DNA of 64,000 nucleotides from CATQHL01 sp965204655 (GTDB lineage: Bacteria > Actinomycetota > Acidimicrobiia > Acidimicrobiales > CATQHL01). The stretch lies in NCBI GenBank assembly GCA_965204655.1, contig OZ241998.1, forward strand, positions 1,426,001 through 1,490,000, written 5' to 3'. Made by a program: the position numbers and the translations under genes. This document shows, in pieces, positions 50,820 to 59,663 of this stretch; within the stretch, counting starts at the first letter, position 1; the number at the start of each line of letters is the position of its first letter. Below the pieces are notes generated by a model that saw nothing but the letters and a program-made list of their open reading frames with translations, did not search any database and was not told the DNA's origin.

Positions 50820-52303
50820 CAGGCGTCTTCCTCGTTGAAGCGTTCGAGGCTGGCGAACGCCTGTGGGATTCGTTCTATGAGGTCGCTGGCAATCAGACCT
50901 GCCTCTGGCCCCAAGCAAGCGGCTGCGCCGTGCACATGGGCGGCCACTGCAGCCGCGTCCAGCGGAGTGTTTCCCCCGGCAAGGAGAGCGCCGATCATCC
51001 CGCTCAAGACGTCGCCTGTGCCCGCGGTGGCCAGCCGAGCGTCGCCGGATGTCACCAGAAACGCTTCTCCGTCCGGAGCGGCCACCACTGTCGTAGGGCC
51101 TTTCAGCAGCACGTGCGCTGCGGACGCCGCCGCCAGTTCCCGCGCCGCGGCGATGCGGTCGCCGCCGGGAGGGCTGCCCGTGAGGGCGGCGTACTCTCCG
51201 TCGTGAGGCGTGATGACCACCGGAGCGGCCGCCCTAGAGGCGGCAGCGGGCAGGTTCCGGCCTAAAGAGCCGAGGGCGTCGCCGTCAAGCACGACCGGCA
51301 CCTTCAATCCGGCCAGCAGCCTGCCGACCTCATCTGCAGTCTTGGCGCTCCTGCCCAATCCAGGCCCCACTACCAGCGACTTGAAGCGTTCGGCGCGAAC
51401 GTGCTCCGCCCAACGCTCCGCGGGAAGTTCGTGGGAGACCACTTCCAGAGGCGCCTTAGGGTCAGACGGCTCCCCTGGTATGGAGAGCCGGACGTATCCC
51501 GCGCCAGTGCGAAGGGCGGCGGCGGCGGCCAGCCGCGGAGCGCCGAACATCCCAGGCGATCCGCCCACCACCCAGCAGGCCGAATCCCACTTGTGGGCGT
51601 CGGCCGGACGCCTGCTGCGGCGGACAGCCGCGTCCGCGTCGCCGAACAGGTGAATCCGGGCAGAGAGAACGTCCAAGCCGATGTCAGCCAGGGTCACATC
51701 GCCTGCCATCTTTCGCCCCGCCCCGAAAAGGAGACCGGGCTTGTAAGCCGCGAAGGTAACTGTCCGCTCCGCTCTCAGCGCCCCGCCGAGCATCTCCCCG
51801 GTGAGACCGTCTATGCCGGAAGGGATGTCTACCGCCAAGACCGGATCGCCGCTCGGCGGTGGGTCGTATGGACGGCTCAGCCCGATTCCGAAGGCGGCGT
51901 CGATAACTAAGTCGGCGGGTGGGATGACCCTCTCCTCGGGGGCGATTATCAGACATTCCGTGCCTTGGCGGCTGAGAACCTTCGCCGCCACCCTGCCGTC
52001 GTCGCCGTTGCTGCCCGGCCCGGCGATCACCACAACGCGCTTGCGTCGAAGAGTCTGACGACGGCGGCGCTTCTGTCGATTCTTGCGCCAGGACCCCGGG
52101 GCTGTCTCGGGGAAGGAGACGCCATGCTCCGACGGACGGACGTGCAGGCCGTACTCCTCTGGATTTAGAAGTTCCTCCCCGGTCAGCATCTCCGCTGCGA
52201 CCGCTGCGACCGCCGTCCCGGCCCGGGATATCAGCACCTCTTCACTCCAGGGAGCAGCCGCGTCAATGGCGCTCATCTCCGCGGGAGTGACTACGGGGAT
52301 CAT
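50819..52303 (-). CDS. nnr: Bifunctional NAD(P)H-hydrate repair enzyme
   Basis: 494 residues from ATG 52301-52303, overlapping the acpS stop (ATGA). The N-terminal epimerase half has MIPVVTPAEMSAID and VVIAGPGSNGDDGRVAAKVLS; the C-terminal ADP-dependent dehydratase half has VITPHDGEYAALTG, LKGPTTVVAAPDG and the TAGTGDVLSGMIGALLAGG loop. Together they repair hydrated NADH and NADPH. An insertion of about 40 residues rich in Arg and Lys (about 55-90) sits just before the epimerase GPGSNGDDG loop and is not usual in the family. Confidence 0.9.
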   Translation of the reverse strand: MIPVVTPAEMSAIDAAAPWSEEVLISRAGTAVAAVAAEMLTGEELLNPEEYGLHVRPSEHGVSFPETAPGSWRKNRQKRRRRQTLRRKRVVVIAGPGSNGDDGRVAAKVLSRQGTECLIIAPEERVIPPADLVIDAAFGIGLSRPYDPPPSGDPVLAVDIPSGIDGLTGEMLGGALRAERTVTFAAYKPGLLFGAGRKMAGDVTLADIGLDVLSARIHLFGDADAAVRRSRRPADAHKWDSACWVVGGSPGMFGAPRLAAAAALRTGAGYVRLSIPGEPSDPKAPLEVVSHELPAERWAEHVRAERFKSLVVGPGLGRSAKTADEVGRLLAGLKVPVVLDGDALGSLGRNLPAAASRAAAPVVITPHDGEYAALTGSPPGGDRIAAARELAAASAAHVLLKGPTTVVAAPDGEAFLVTSGDARLATAGTGDVLSGMIGALLAGGNTPLDAAAVAAHVHGAAACLGPEAGLIASDLIERIPQAFASLERFNEEDA

Positions 52304-52692
52304 TCCGGCGAGATTACGCCGTCTTCGCCGTTCACGGCTACCGCCACGGCAGCAGCTAAACGGCCGGTGTGGGAGAGGCTTACACACAACTCCTTGACTC
52401 CCATTCGCTCGGCGCGTTCTGCGGCCCGTCCGCGAAGTTGAACAGTCGGGCGACCGGCGGGGCTGCGACGGACTTCCACGTCCTTGAAAGCGACCTCCCC
52501 GAAGCCCGCTCCGAGCGCCTTCATCACGGCTTCCTTGGCAGCGAAGCGGGCTGCGTAACGCTCGGCGGGGTCTAGTTTCGCTTCCGCGTAGGAGCGTTCT
52601 CCTTCTACAAAGAGACGCTCGGTTATGGTCGGACGGCGACTCAGCAACTCCCTGAAGCGCTCCACGTCCACGACGTCGATTCCGACCAACAC
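52300..52692 (-). CDS. acpS: Holo-[acyl-carrier-protein] synthase
   Basis: 130 residues, GTG start. It transfers 4'-phosphopantetheine from CoA to acyl carrier protein. The family signatures are present: the N-terminal GIDVVDVERF with its metal-binding Asp, RYAARFAAKEAVMKALG with the second acidic ligand, and the C-terminal VSLSHTGRLAAAVAV. The gene lies 10 bases from the glmS stop and overlaps nnr, in the conserved glmM-glmS-acpS-nnr-alr series. Confidence 0.93.
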   Translation of the reverse strand: MLVGIDVVDVERFRELLSRRPTITERLFVEGERSYAEAKLDPAERYAARFAAKEAVMKALGAGFGEVAFKDVEVRRSPAGRPTVQLRGRAAERAERMGVKELCVSLSHTGRLAAAVAVAVNGEDGVISPE

Positions 52693-52702
52693 TTGCTCGC
52701 CC

Positions 52703-55700
52703 CTAACCCGCCCTTCCGGGGGAGGGCCGGCTGCTCGGCTGTCGCCAGCGGTCGGCCAGTTCCAGGAGATCCCCAGTCAGCAGATCGAAGGTCGGCTCGG
52801 CGGCGAGGCGCTGGGAATCGAAGTCGGTCTCGGTCTCTGTCACTGCGTTGAATAGGCGGTTGTAGCGGTCGCGGTACGCCCGCAGAACCCCCTCGGCGGC
52901 TGCCGCGTCGAGATGGTCATGCAGCTCCACGTGAAGAAGAACCAACCCGACGGGGACGCGGCCTTTGACCTCAGGCACCAGGAGAATAGTCCTCCCGTCG
53001 CGGCTCCCCTTGGTGAGCATCACCCTCCGCTCCCGGCACACCTGAAGCTTGGTTCCGCGCAGCACTGGATCGCGTTCCACCCTTGAGGGTATAGACGCCG
53101 CCGCGCCGGAACGATCGACCACCTCTATGCGGTCTCCGCTGATCGCATAACGAGTGTTTCCGGTCACCTCCGCAACCGCAGGAGAGAGTCCCCCCAGCGT
53201 AGAAAGGCATTCGTAGCTGAGACGTTCGAGGGCCGCGCCCGCATCCAAAGCCGCTCCGACGAGCGGCGCCTCTAAGAGGGCGTCCTCGCTGCGGGAAATG
53301 CCCACGGTGACGGTCTTGGCCTGGTGGCGAATGGCGTCTATAGGACGCTTCAGTTCTTCGGCTGCCTCCCCCACGGCAACCAGCAGGTTCTCCAACACGT
53401 CGGCGGGCGCACCCAAGCGCCCGAACTCCATTTCGTAACAGGAAGGCGGAAGCACACCAATCGCATACTTGAAGAGCGAGGAGACCTTCACCGCCAGGGA
53501 GGGGGGCAGGTGGCCGTCGTACTGTCCCGACCGCAGAAGACTCTCGAAGGCCTCGGAGTGAATTCGCAAATCGGGAGCCAGCCGCTTGAGCAATTCTGCA
53601 GCGGCGGGGAAGGCGCCCTCGGACGGCTGCTCCAGCAGTTTCAGAATGACGGCCCGGCTGCGGCGAAGCGGCTCGGCGGTGGCGTCGATGGCCAGAGCCG
53701 CCTCGTAGGCGAAGAGATGGCCAGCCATGGCTGCAAGCACGAACGCCATAGACGGGTGAACCGCGGGGAAGAGCACGACGTCGTTGCAAACCTCCTCAAA
53801 GGCGGGGTGGTCGGTCAGGACCACGGGGGCGCCGCGGTGGGCGCGGTAGATTTCCACCTCTTTGACGACGTCTTTGAGCACGCTCTGCGCCCCGAGCGTG
53901 CTTCCACCTTTCGTCTCGCCCCGGCGCCGGGGCGCGTCGTGCAGACCTGAGGCGCAAACCAGGATGAGAGGCTCGGCGGAAAGATCGACGTGCTTCTTGT
54001 TCTCGGTCGCATCACAGGAAACCGACCGGTAACAGAGTTCGGAGAGTTTGATCCTCAGTTCTTCTGCTGCCAGACGGTTGCGCCCGTTGCCAACTACGGC
54101 CCAGTGACGGCGAGAAGGCGCCAGCCTCCCGGCGCACTCGGCAATCGCCGGGCGGGCTCGGAGGACTTCCTCCATGGCGTCGGGCAAGGTTTCAAGAGCG
54201 GCGAGGATCTCGCTGCGACGGGCGGCGGGGGCAGAGCGAGTTGCGCCCCCCAACGTCTCCCCGAGAGAACAGGCCAGCAGGAACCCCGCCGCCACCTGGG
54301 AGTAGAAGGCCTTGGTGGAGGCGACGCTCATCTCCACGTCCCGCCCGTCGGAGGTGTAGAGAATCCCGTCGGCCCTGTTGGCGAGGTCGCTCTCGCGGCG
54401 GTTAACCACCGCTAGGACGCGCGCCCCCCTGCTCTTCGCCAAATCCACCGTGCGGTTGGTGTCGGTGGTAGTGCCCGACTGACTGACCGCCACCACCAAG
54501 CAGTCGGACATTTCGTTGTCCAGCTTGAAACCAGAGAATTCGCTCGACGGCAGAGCGCTCACCGATATACCGACGTCTGCGGGGAGTTCCGAAGCGAGAA
54601 TGTCGGCGATGGCGGCCGCCGCCACTCCAGCGGTTCCTTGTCCGATGCAAACAACACGGCTCAATCCGCTCAGATCGAAGGAAAGCGCCTCGGAGAGTTC
54701 CACCCTGCGGTGAACAGGCGACGGGACTACCCTGCCCGCAAGCGTCTTGGCGAAAGAGGTCGGTGCTTCGTTGATCTCCTTGAGGAGGTAGTGGGGAAAG
54801 TCCCCCCGGTGGACGTCGGCGGAGGAGATCAGGGTGCGCGTCGGGATGCCTGCCGGCAGTTCCGAGCCGCTGTAGTCAAACCTGCGAACCCCCGCCGTCG
54901 GGACCCCGGCCGTCGGGTCTCCGGCCGTCTCGCTCTCGGGGGAGGAGGCGGCAACGTCCAGCAGCATTATTTCGCCGCCCGGGCCGTTGCTTCCGTCGAT
55001 TCGCAGGTAGGCGTCGGTCTGTTCCACCAAGGCATGGGGTTCCGAAACCACCAGAAAAGCATCCTCACAGAGGCCCGCGTACAGCGCCTGACCGCTGCCT
55101 TGGCGAGCCAAGAGGAGTTTGCCGGGTTCGTCGAGGGCGCAGGCCGCCACGGCGTGGGAACCCTCAAAGACGCCGACGGCAGAGCGGAAAGCCTCTAGAA
55201 GACCCTGACCTTCGCTGCGGAAACGCTGGAACAAACCAGGCGCCACGCGGGAGTCGGTGCTGACGGCCATTGGGTAGTTCAGGTCGTACTCATCGATCAA
55301 CTCGAGATAGTTATCAATGTCCCCGTTCACAGTTGCTAGGACGCTCGACGACCCGCAGCCGGCGGGTGAGGCCAGGGGGTGAGCGTTGGGCTCGGTTATG
55401 AGACCCACGCTGGCCCAGCGGGTGTGAGCCAGAACTCCGCAGCACGCCTCGGGCAACTCAAGCGCCTGCCGCAGCGCCAAATCGGAGTTCAGCGCCTCGG
55501 CGAGCGCTCGGGTGTTGTCGCCTAACTCGCCAATCTCAGCCGCCACCTTGTAAACGAAAGAGGCCGTGTCGCCCACGACGAGACGGCTCCCCGACCTGCC
55601 GAGGGGGTCAGTTGCTTCAGCGTCTTCGGTTCCCGAGGCGAGCGCTTCCCCCAACCCTTCGGCGGTCACGATGACCGCCAAGCCTGCTGAATCCCGACCC

Positions 55701-56137
55701 CTCACCTCCAGCCGGTCGAGAGCCGACAGCGCCACTTGAATGCTCCAGAAGTTGGATACGAGATCGAGGGAAGCCGTCGGGGCGTCCTCGCCTAGGAAGT
55801 CCGCCACCGCCGACGCTTCGCGCAGGCGGTCCATGCGGATGCTCCAGAGAGAGTCCCCGAGGTCTTCGTCACGTCCCTCATACTCCGCAGCGCGCTCCAC
55901 CCAGGCAGATACGGCGTTCCGCAACGGAAAATCTCGTACCAAGGGGGCGATTCCCGCGGGGCCGCGCAGCATCTTAGAGAGGGCTTTTACGTTTCGGGCG
56001 AAGTCCGCCCGTTCGGATGCGGCAGACGGCGCAGAGGGCGCAGAGGGCGGCAAGCTAAGCAGTCGGAGAATTTCTTCCCTAGACGGCGGAACGCCCCGCA
56101 GCCTTGGGCTTCTCAGGACCGCCGCTATGCCGCACAT
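52703..56137 (-). CDS. glmS: Double-length GlmS-like aminotransferase (glutaminase + SIS)
   Basis: 1144 residues against about 610 for ordinary GlmS, which forms glucosamine-6-phosphate from fructose-6-phosphate and glutamine. The nucleophile Cys2 (MCGIAAVL) is present, then about 110 extra residues before ALDRLEVRGRDSAGLAV, the equivalent of residue 25-40 of normal GlmS. The glutaminase continues with HTRWASVGLITEPNAHP (about 237) and NGDID. The linker FPHYLLKEINEAP (about 450) and a SIS domain (VAVSQSGTTTDT) follow, then a second SIS domain with a small insertion. Finally about 270 residues after the second SIS domain match nothing I recognise. The start overlaps the glmM stop (TGATG). Position and Cys2 support the GlmS role; activity of the extended form is inferred. 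Confidence 0.82.
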   Translation of the reverse strand: MCGIAAVLRSPRLRGVPPSREEILRLLSLPPSAPSAPSAASERADFARNVKALSKMLRGPAGIAPLVRDFPLRNAVSAWVERAAEYEGRDEDLGDSLWSIRMDRLREASAVADFLGEDAPTASLDLVSNFWSIQVALSALDRLEVRGRDSAGLAVIVTAEGLGEALASGTEDAEATDPLGRSGSRLVVGDTASFVYKVAAEIGELGDNTRALAEALNSDLALRQALELPEACCGVLAHTRWASVGLITEPNAHPLASPAGCGSSSVLATVNGDIDNYLELIDEYDLNYPMAVSTDSRVAPGLFQRFRSEGQGLLEAFRSAVGVFEGSHAVAACALDEPGKLLLARQGSGQALYAGLCEDAFLVVSEPHALVEQTDAYLRIDGSNGPGGEIMLLDVAASSPESETAGDPTAGVPTAGVRRFDYSGSELPAGIPTRTLISSADVHRGDFPHYLLKEINEAPTSFAKTLAGRVVPSPVHRRVELSEALSFDLSGLSRVVCIGQGTAGVAAAAIADILASELPADVGISVSALPSSEFSGFKLDNEMSDCLVVAVSQSGTTTDTNRTVDLAKSRGARVLAVVNRRESDLANRADGILYTSDGRDVEMSVASTKAFYSQVAAGFLLACSLGETLGGATRSAPAARRSEILAALETLPDAMEEVLRARPAIAECAGRLAPSRRHWAVVGNGRNRLAAEELRIKLSELCYRSVSCDATENKKHVDLSAEPLILVCASGLHDAPRRRGETKGGSTLGAQSVLKDVVKEVEIYRAHRGAPVVLTDHPAFEEVCNDVVLFPAVHPSMAFVLAAMAGHLFAYEAALAIDATAEPLRRSRAVILKLLEQPSEGAFPAAAELLKRLAPDLRIHSEAFESLLRSGQYDGHLPPSLAVKVSSLFKYAIGVLPPSCYEMEFGRLGAPADVLENLLVAVGEAAEELKRPIDAIRHQAKTVTVGISRSEDALLEAPLVGAALDAGAALERLSYECLSTLGGLSPAVAEVTGNTRYAISGDRIEVVDRSGAAASIPSRVERDPVLRGTKLQVCRERRVMLTKGSRDGRTILLVPEVKGRVPVGLVLLHVELHDHLDAAAAEGVLRAYRDRYNRLFNAVTETETDFDSQRLAAEPTFDLLTGDLLELADRWRQPSSRPSPGRAG

Positions 56138-57468
56138 CAGCGGAGGCGTCCGGTGGACTCGCAGAAGCGTCCGGTGATCTCCTCGGCCAGGTCTACGGCC
56201 AGCTTGCGGGCTTCCGCCTCCGTAGAAGCTTCCACCATCACCCGCACCACCGCCTCGGTGCCGGACGCCCTAACCAGCACGCGTCCGTCTTCCCCTAGGA
56301 GTTCAGCGACGGCAGCCACGCTCGAGGAAACGCCTGCCGCCGCGTCGGCGGGGTCTACGTCCACTCCGACGCGAGCGTCGCGAAGCACCTGGGGAAACCT
56401 TGTCATCGTCTCCGCCGCAAGCACTGACAGCCGCTTTGAACGCCGCTTGAGCAGGTCGCAAAGCACAACCGCCGTGAGCAGCCCGTCGCCGGTAGTTGCC
56501 AGGTCTCTGAAGATGACGTGACCCGACTGCTCCCCGCCTAGCTCCCAGCCGCCGCTCTCCAGGGCGTCGACTATGTGGCGGTCTCCCACAGGGGTGGTGA
56601 CAACGTCTATGTCCCGCCGGCGCATCGCCCGATGAAAGCCCAGGTTGCTCATAACTGTGACGACCACCGTGTCGCCGGCGAGGCATCCCCGCTCTTTTCG
56701 ATCTATTCCGCACATGGCGATGATGTGGTCGCCGTCAACCAACCCCTCGTCGTAGGCCGCAACTCGGTCGCCGTCGCCGTCGAACGCCAGACCTATCTCA
56801 GTTGGCTTCGTTTCGGCGGCGATGCGCTGTGGCGAAGCTGCCCCGCAACCTTCGTTGATGTTGCGCCCGTTGGGTCGGCAACATACCTCCCTGACCTGCG
56901 CACCCAGTCTCCTCAGCAACTCGGGGGCAGTGGTGGAGCAGGCGCCGTTGGCAGCGTCGACCACCAGGCGCAGACCTTGCAAGCTTCCGTCTGCGGAGAG
57001 GACTGCAGACGCCGCGTGATCCAAGTATTCCTCCATCCTGTCGGAGGCGTCATGCACCCGCGCTCGGGAGAATCCCGACGACGGAAGAGGGGCAGAGTCG
57101 TCTTCCAGAAGTTCGACGATGGCGGCCTGCTCATCGGTATCGAGTTTGCGGCCGCCCGGGGCGAAGATTTTGACGCCGTTGTCGTAGTAGGGATTGTGAG
57201 ACGCGGACACCATCAACGCCGGCACACCATCCCGCTCACCGAAGTAGGCGACGGCAGGAGTGGGCGCAACTCCCAGCAAGTCAACCTCCACCCCTTCAAA
57301 TCCGCTCAGCAGGGCGTCCGTCAAGTCGGGGGAGGACTCCCGAGGGTCGTACCCGACGACCACCTTTTGGCAACCGAAGGTCTCTCTCACCGCCAGAGCC
57401 ACCCTCCTCAACAACAGAGGAGTGATTTCTTCGTAGGCCCGGCCCCTTATCCCGTCGGTTCCGAACAT
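56137..57468 (-). CDS. glmM: Phosphoglucosamine mutase
   Basis: 443 residues; interconverts glucosamine-6-phosphate and glucosamine-1-phosphate for cell-wall precursor synthesis. The N-terminal FGTDGIRG, the phosphoserine loop VSASHNPYYDNG (Ser90), the metal loop FDGDGDR (about 228), and GGEQSGHVI are intact, with RASGTEAVVRVMVEA binding the sugar phosphate at the C-terminus. Length is normal. It sits 27 bases downstream of rpsI and overlaps glmS. Confidence 0.95.
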   Translation of the reverse strand: MFGTDGIRGRAYEEITPLLLRRVALAVRETFGCQKVVVGYDPRESSPDLTDALLSGFEGVEVDLLGVAPTPAVAYFGERDGVPALMVSASHNPYYDNGVKIFAPGGRKLDTDEQAAIVELLEDDSAPLPSSGFSRARVHDASDRMEEYLDHAASAVLSADGSLQGLRLVVDAANGACSTTAPELLRRLGAQVREVCCRPNGRNINEGCGAASPQRIAAETKPTEIGLAFDGDGDRVAAYDEGLVDGDHIIAMCGIDRKERGCLAGDTVVVTVMSNLGFHRAMRRRDIDVVTTPVGDRHIVDALESGGWELGGEQSGHVIFRDLATTGDGLLTAVVLCDLLKRRSKRLSVLAAETMTRFPQVLRDARVGVDVDPADAAAGVSSSVAAVAELLGEDGRVLVRASGTEAVVRVMVEASTEAEARKLAVDLAEEITGRFCESTGRLR

Positions 57469-57495
57469 AGAGGGGGGCTGCGCCGGGTGCCGCTG

Positions 57496-57897
57496 TTACC
57501 GCTTGGAGTACTGAGGCGCCTTTCGGGCTTTCTTGAGTCCGTACTTTTTGGATTCCTTCTTGCGGGCGTCCCTGGTGAGCAGGCCGGCGCCTTTCAACTG
57601 CTTGCGGCATTCGGGGTCGAGCCTCTCTAGGCCGCGCGCCAGACCCAGCCTCAAGGCGCCCGCCTGTCCGGTGAGGCCGCCTCCGGTGATGGTGACGTCC
57701 ACGTCGTATTCTTCCTGCTTGCCGGTGACCTTCAAAGGTTCAACAGCCTTCACGCGGTGCGAAGGCGAGGGGAAATAGTCGGTGAGTTCACGTTTGTTAA
57801 CGACGACTACGCCGCTCCCTTCACGAATTCGGACGCGAGCCACGGCCCTCTTGCAGCGGCCGGTGGACTGAACAAGGGGGGTGGACGAAGAAGGCAT
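57496..57897 (-). CDS. rpsI: 30S ribosomal protein S9
   Basis: 133 residues. The family pattern is clear: GRCKRAVARVRIREGSG near the start, VDVTITGGGLTGQAGALRLGLARGL in the middle, and the basic C-terminal tail ending in SKR that reaches the ribosomal P site. A Ser/Thr-rich N-terminal stretch of about 12 residues precedes the core. It is 12 bases downstream of rplM, the usual rplM-rpsI pair. Confidence 0.97.
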   Translation of the reverse strand: MPSSSTPLVQSTGRCKRAVARVRIREGSGVVVVNKRELTDYFPSPSHRVKAVEPLKVTGKQEEYDVDVTITGGGLTGQAGALRLGLARGLERLDPECRKQLKGAGLLTRDARKKESKKYGLKKARKAPQYSKR

Positions 57898-57909
57898 GAC
57901 AGAGTTCCT

Positions 57910-58353
57910 TTAAGACTTTTCTCGGCTCAGGTCAAGCTGCTGAGGCTTCTGAGCCTGGTGAGGGTGGGCCGGGCCTGCGTAGACCTTCAACTTCCGCAGC
58001 ATTTGCCTGCCCAGTCGGTTGTGAGGCAGCATGCCCTTGATGCTGCGACGCACCGCCTCGGCAGGTTCGCTGCTCAAGGCCTCGCCCAGGGTCTTCGACT
58101 TGAGGCCGCCTGGGTAACCGGAGTACCTGTGGATCATCGTGCGCTCTGCCTTGTCGGAGGTAGTGACCACCTTGGCGGCGTTCACGACTATCACGTGATC
58201 TCCGCAGTCCAGATTGGAAGTGAAAGTGGGCTTGTGTTTGCCTCGCAGAATGCGCGCCACCTCCGAGGCCATCCTCCCCAACACCAGACCTTCGGCGTCA
58301 ACTAGCCACCAGGCTCGGGTTATTTCGGCAGCTTTGGGCGTGTAGGTACGCAC
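57910..58353 (-). CDS. rplM: 50S ribosomal protein L13
   Basis: 147 residues. Landmarks are WWLVDAEGLVLGRMASEVARILRGKHKP, the CGDHVIVVNAAKV strand, YSGYPGGLKSKT and the GMLPHNRLGRQMLRKLKVY motif near the end. The GTG at 58351-58353 has no ribosome-binding site. A TATCCT hexamer on the minus strand at 58361-58366 would place the transcript start close to the GTG, so the message may be leaderless. It is the first gene of the long housekeeping operon. Confidence 0.96.
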   Translation of the reverse strand: MRTYTPKAAEITRAWWLVDAEGLVLGRMASEVARILRGKHKPTFTSNLDCGDHVIVVNAAKVVTTSDKAERTMIHRYSGYPGGLKSKTLGEALSSEPAEAVRRSIKGMLPHNRLGRQMLRKLKVYAGPAHPHQAQKPQQLDLSREKS

Positions 58354-58427
58354 GCATTTAAGGATACGGGTTTGCGGCTGGAAACGGCGTAAGCCAGACG
58401 GGCGAGGCCTGGGGAGCGCATGGGCTC

Positions 58428-59483
58428 TCAGCCAACCGCGGGCGGTTGATCTATCCCGCGATCTCGGCGCTCCTGCACGATGCGTGAAAAAAGTTCTCGG
58501 GTTTCCTCGATGCTCTCAATCGGACGTTCCAGGAAGTGGTCGTTGGGCCAGCCCGGGAAGTTCTCGTATTCCCTCGCGTACATCTCAGCGCGCAAGGTCA
58601 CAGGGTGGAAAGGCCGAGCCCGCACCCGGCGGAGCGCCTCCAGATCGATAGGGCCTTTGATGGTGGCTTCCCCCGAGCCGTTGATCTTGTTGAGGATGCT
58701 GCCGTCGAAGTTGTGTATGGCCGAATCGCCATGGGAGCCGTGGAGGCCGCGCGTGGCACCTTCATACATTCCTATGTTCGCCATCGCCAGAAAGCACTTG
58801 TTTTCATACGCCCTAGCTGTGCGGAGCGCCTCCCAGTTGCGGACGTCTCCGTGGCTCATGTTGTTGGGTTCGGAAGATAGATGCAGCAGTACCTCGGCTC
58901 CGTTCATCATCGTGCAGCGGGCGTTCTCCGGAAAGCCCAACTCGCCGCAGGTGAGAAGGCCGATGCCGCCGATCTCCGTCTTAGCCACCGGGAACAGGGC
59001 CTCTCGCCCGAACTTAGCGACGAATTCCGAATAGATGTCTGAGGGCGTCGTATAGGGAAACACCCAGGCGTTGTTGTTGTTCTTCCAGTGTTTGATGAGT
59101 ATCTCTCCCTGAGGGCTCATCAAAAACGAGGTATTGAAAAAACGGCCAGGAAAGTCGGGGTGAACCTCCATCATGTTGGCGGCTATGTACACGCCTCTTT
59201 GGCGGGCTTTTTCGGCTATCAAGTCCGTGTACGGCCCGGGTATCGCGGCGCTGATCCCGATCCACTGATCTAAGGAAAGTTTCTCCCATCGGGCGTTGAT
59301 GGCGTACTCCGGCACCACCACGAGACGCACGTCGGAGTTCCCGAAAGCGGTCACGTAGTCGATCAGTTCGAAGATCCTCGCAAGGTTGGCGCGAACGTCG
59401 GCATCTCGCTGCGCTTCTTCCAGCGAAACCGCCCGCGAACGCGTCTGCAGACATGCCACTTCATAGTGCGTGATTTCCGTCAT
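58428..59483 (-). CDS. Nitrilase-superfamily amidohydrolase
   Basis: 351 residues. The catalytic triad of the superfamily is visible: Glu59 in VVVPEYA, a Lys in ILIKHWK (131) and Cys179 in LLTCGELGFPE. The sequence is closest in layout to the aliphatic amidase / formamidase branch rather than true nitrilases, with a long C-terminal arm (ERPIESIEETRELFSRIVQERR). It hydrolyses a C-N bond of an unknown amide in the cytoplasm. Its own promoter probably lies in the 180-base spacer upstream. There is a 74-base gap before rplM. Confidence 0.82.
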   Translation of the reverse strand: MTEITHYEVACLQTRSRAVSLEEAQRDADVRANLARIFELIDYVTAFGNSDVRLVVVPEYAINARWEKLSLDQWIGISAAIPGPYTDLIAEKARQRGVYIAANMMEVHPDFPGRFFNTSFLMSPQGEILIKHWKNNNNAWVFPYTTPSDIYSEFVAKFGREALFPVAKTEIGGIGLLTCGELGFPENARCTMMNGAEVLLHLSSEPNNMSHGDVRNWEALRTARAYENKCFLAMANIGMYEGATRGLHGSHGDSAIHNFDGSILNKINGSGEATIKGPIDLEALRRVRARPFHPVTLRAEMYAREYENFPGWPNDHFLERPIESIEETRELFSRIVQERRDRGIDQPPAVG

Positions 59484-59663
59484 TGCGTCCGTTCTCCTTT
59501 TCGGTTCAACTTCTCCCCAAATCGCCGCAGAAGCGGCGGCCCGGCGCCGCAGTTGAATGCTAATTGCCCTCAGATAGGTGGAGATTCGCCTTCCGAAGAA
59601 TTACCGGAGTGCAAACGGGGGTGCCGAGCCCTAAAAACCCGTGAAACCCCCGAATACAGACGC

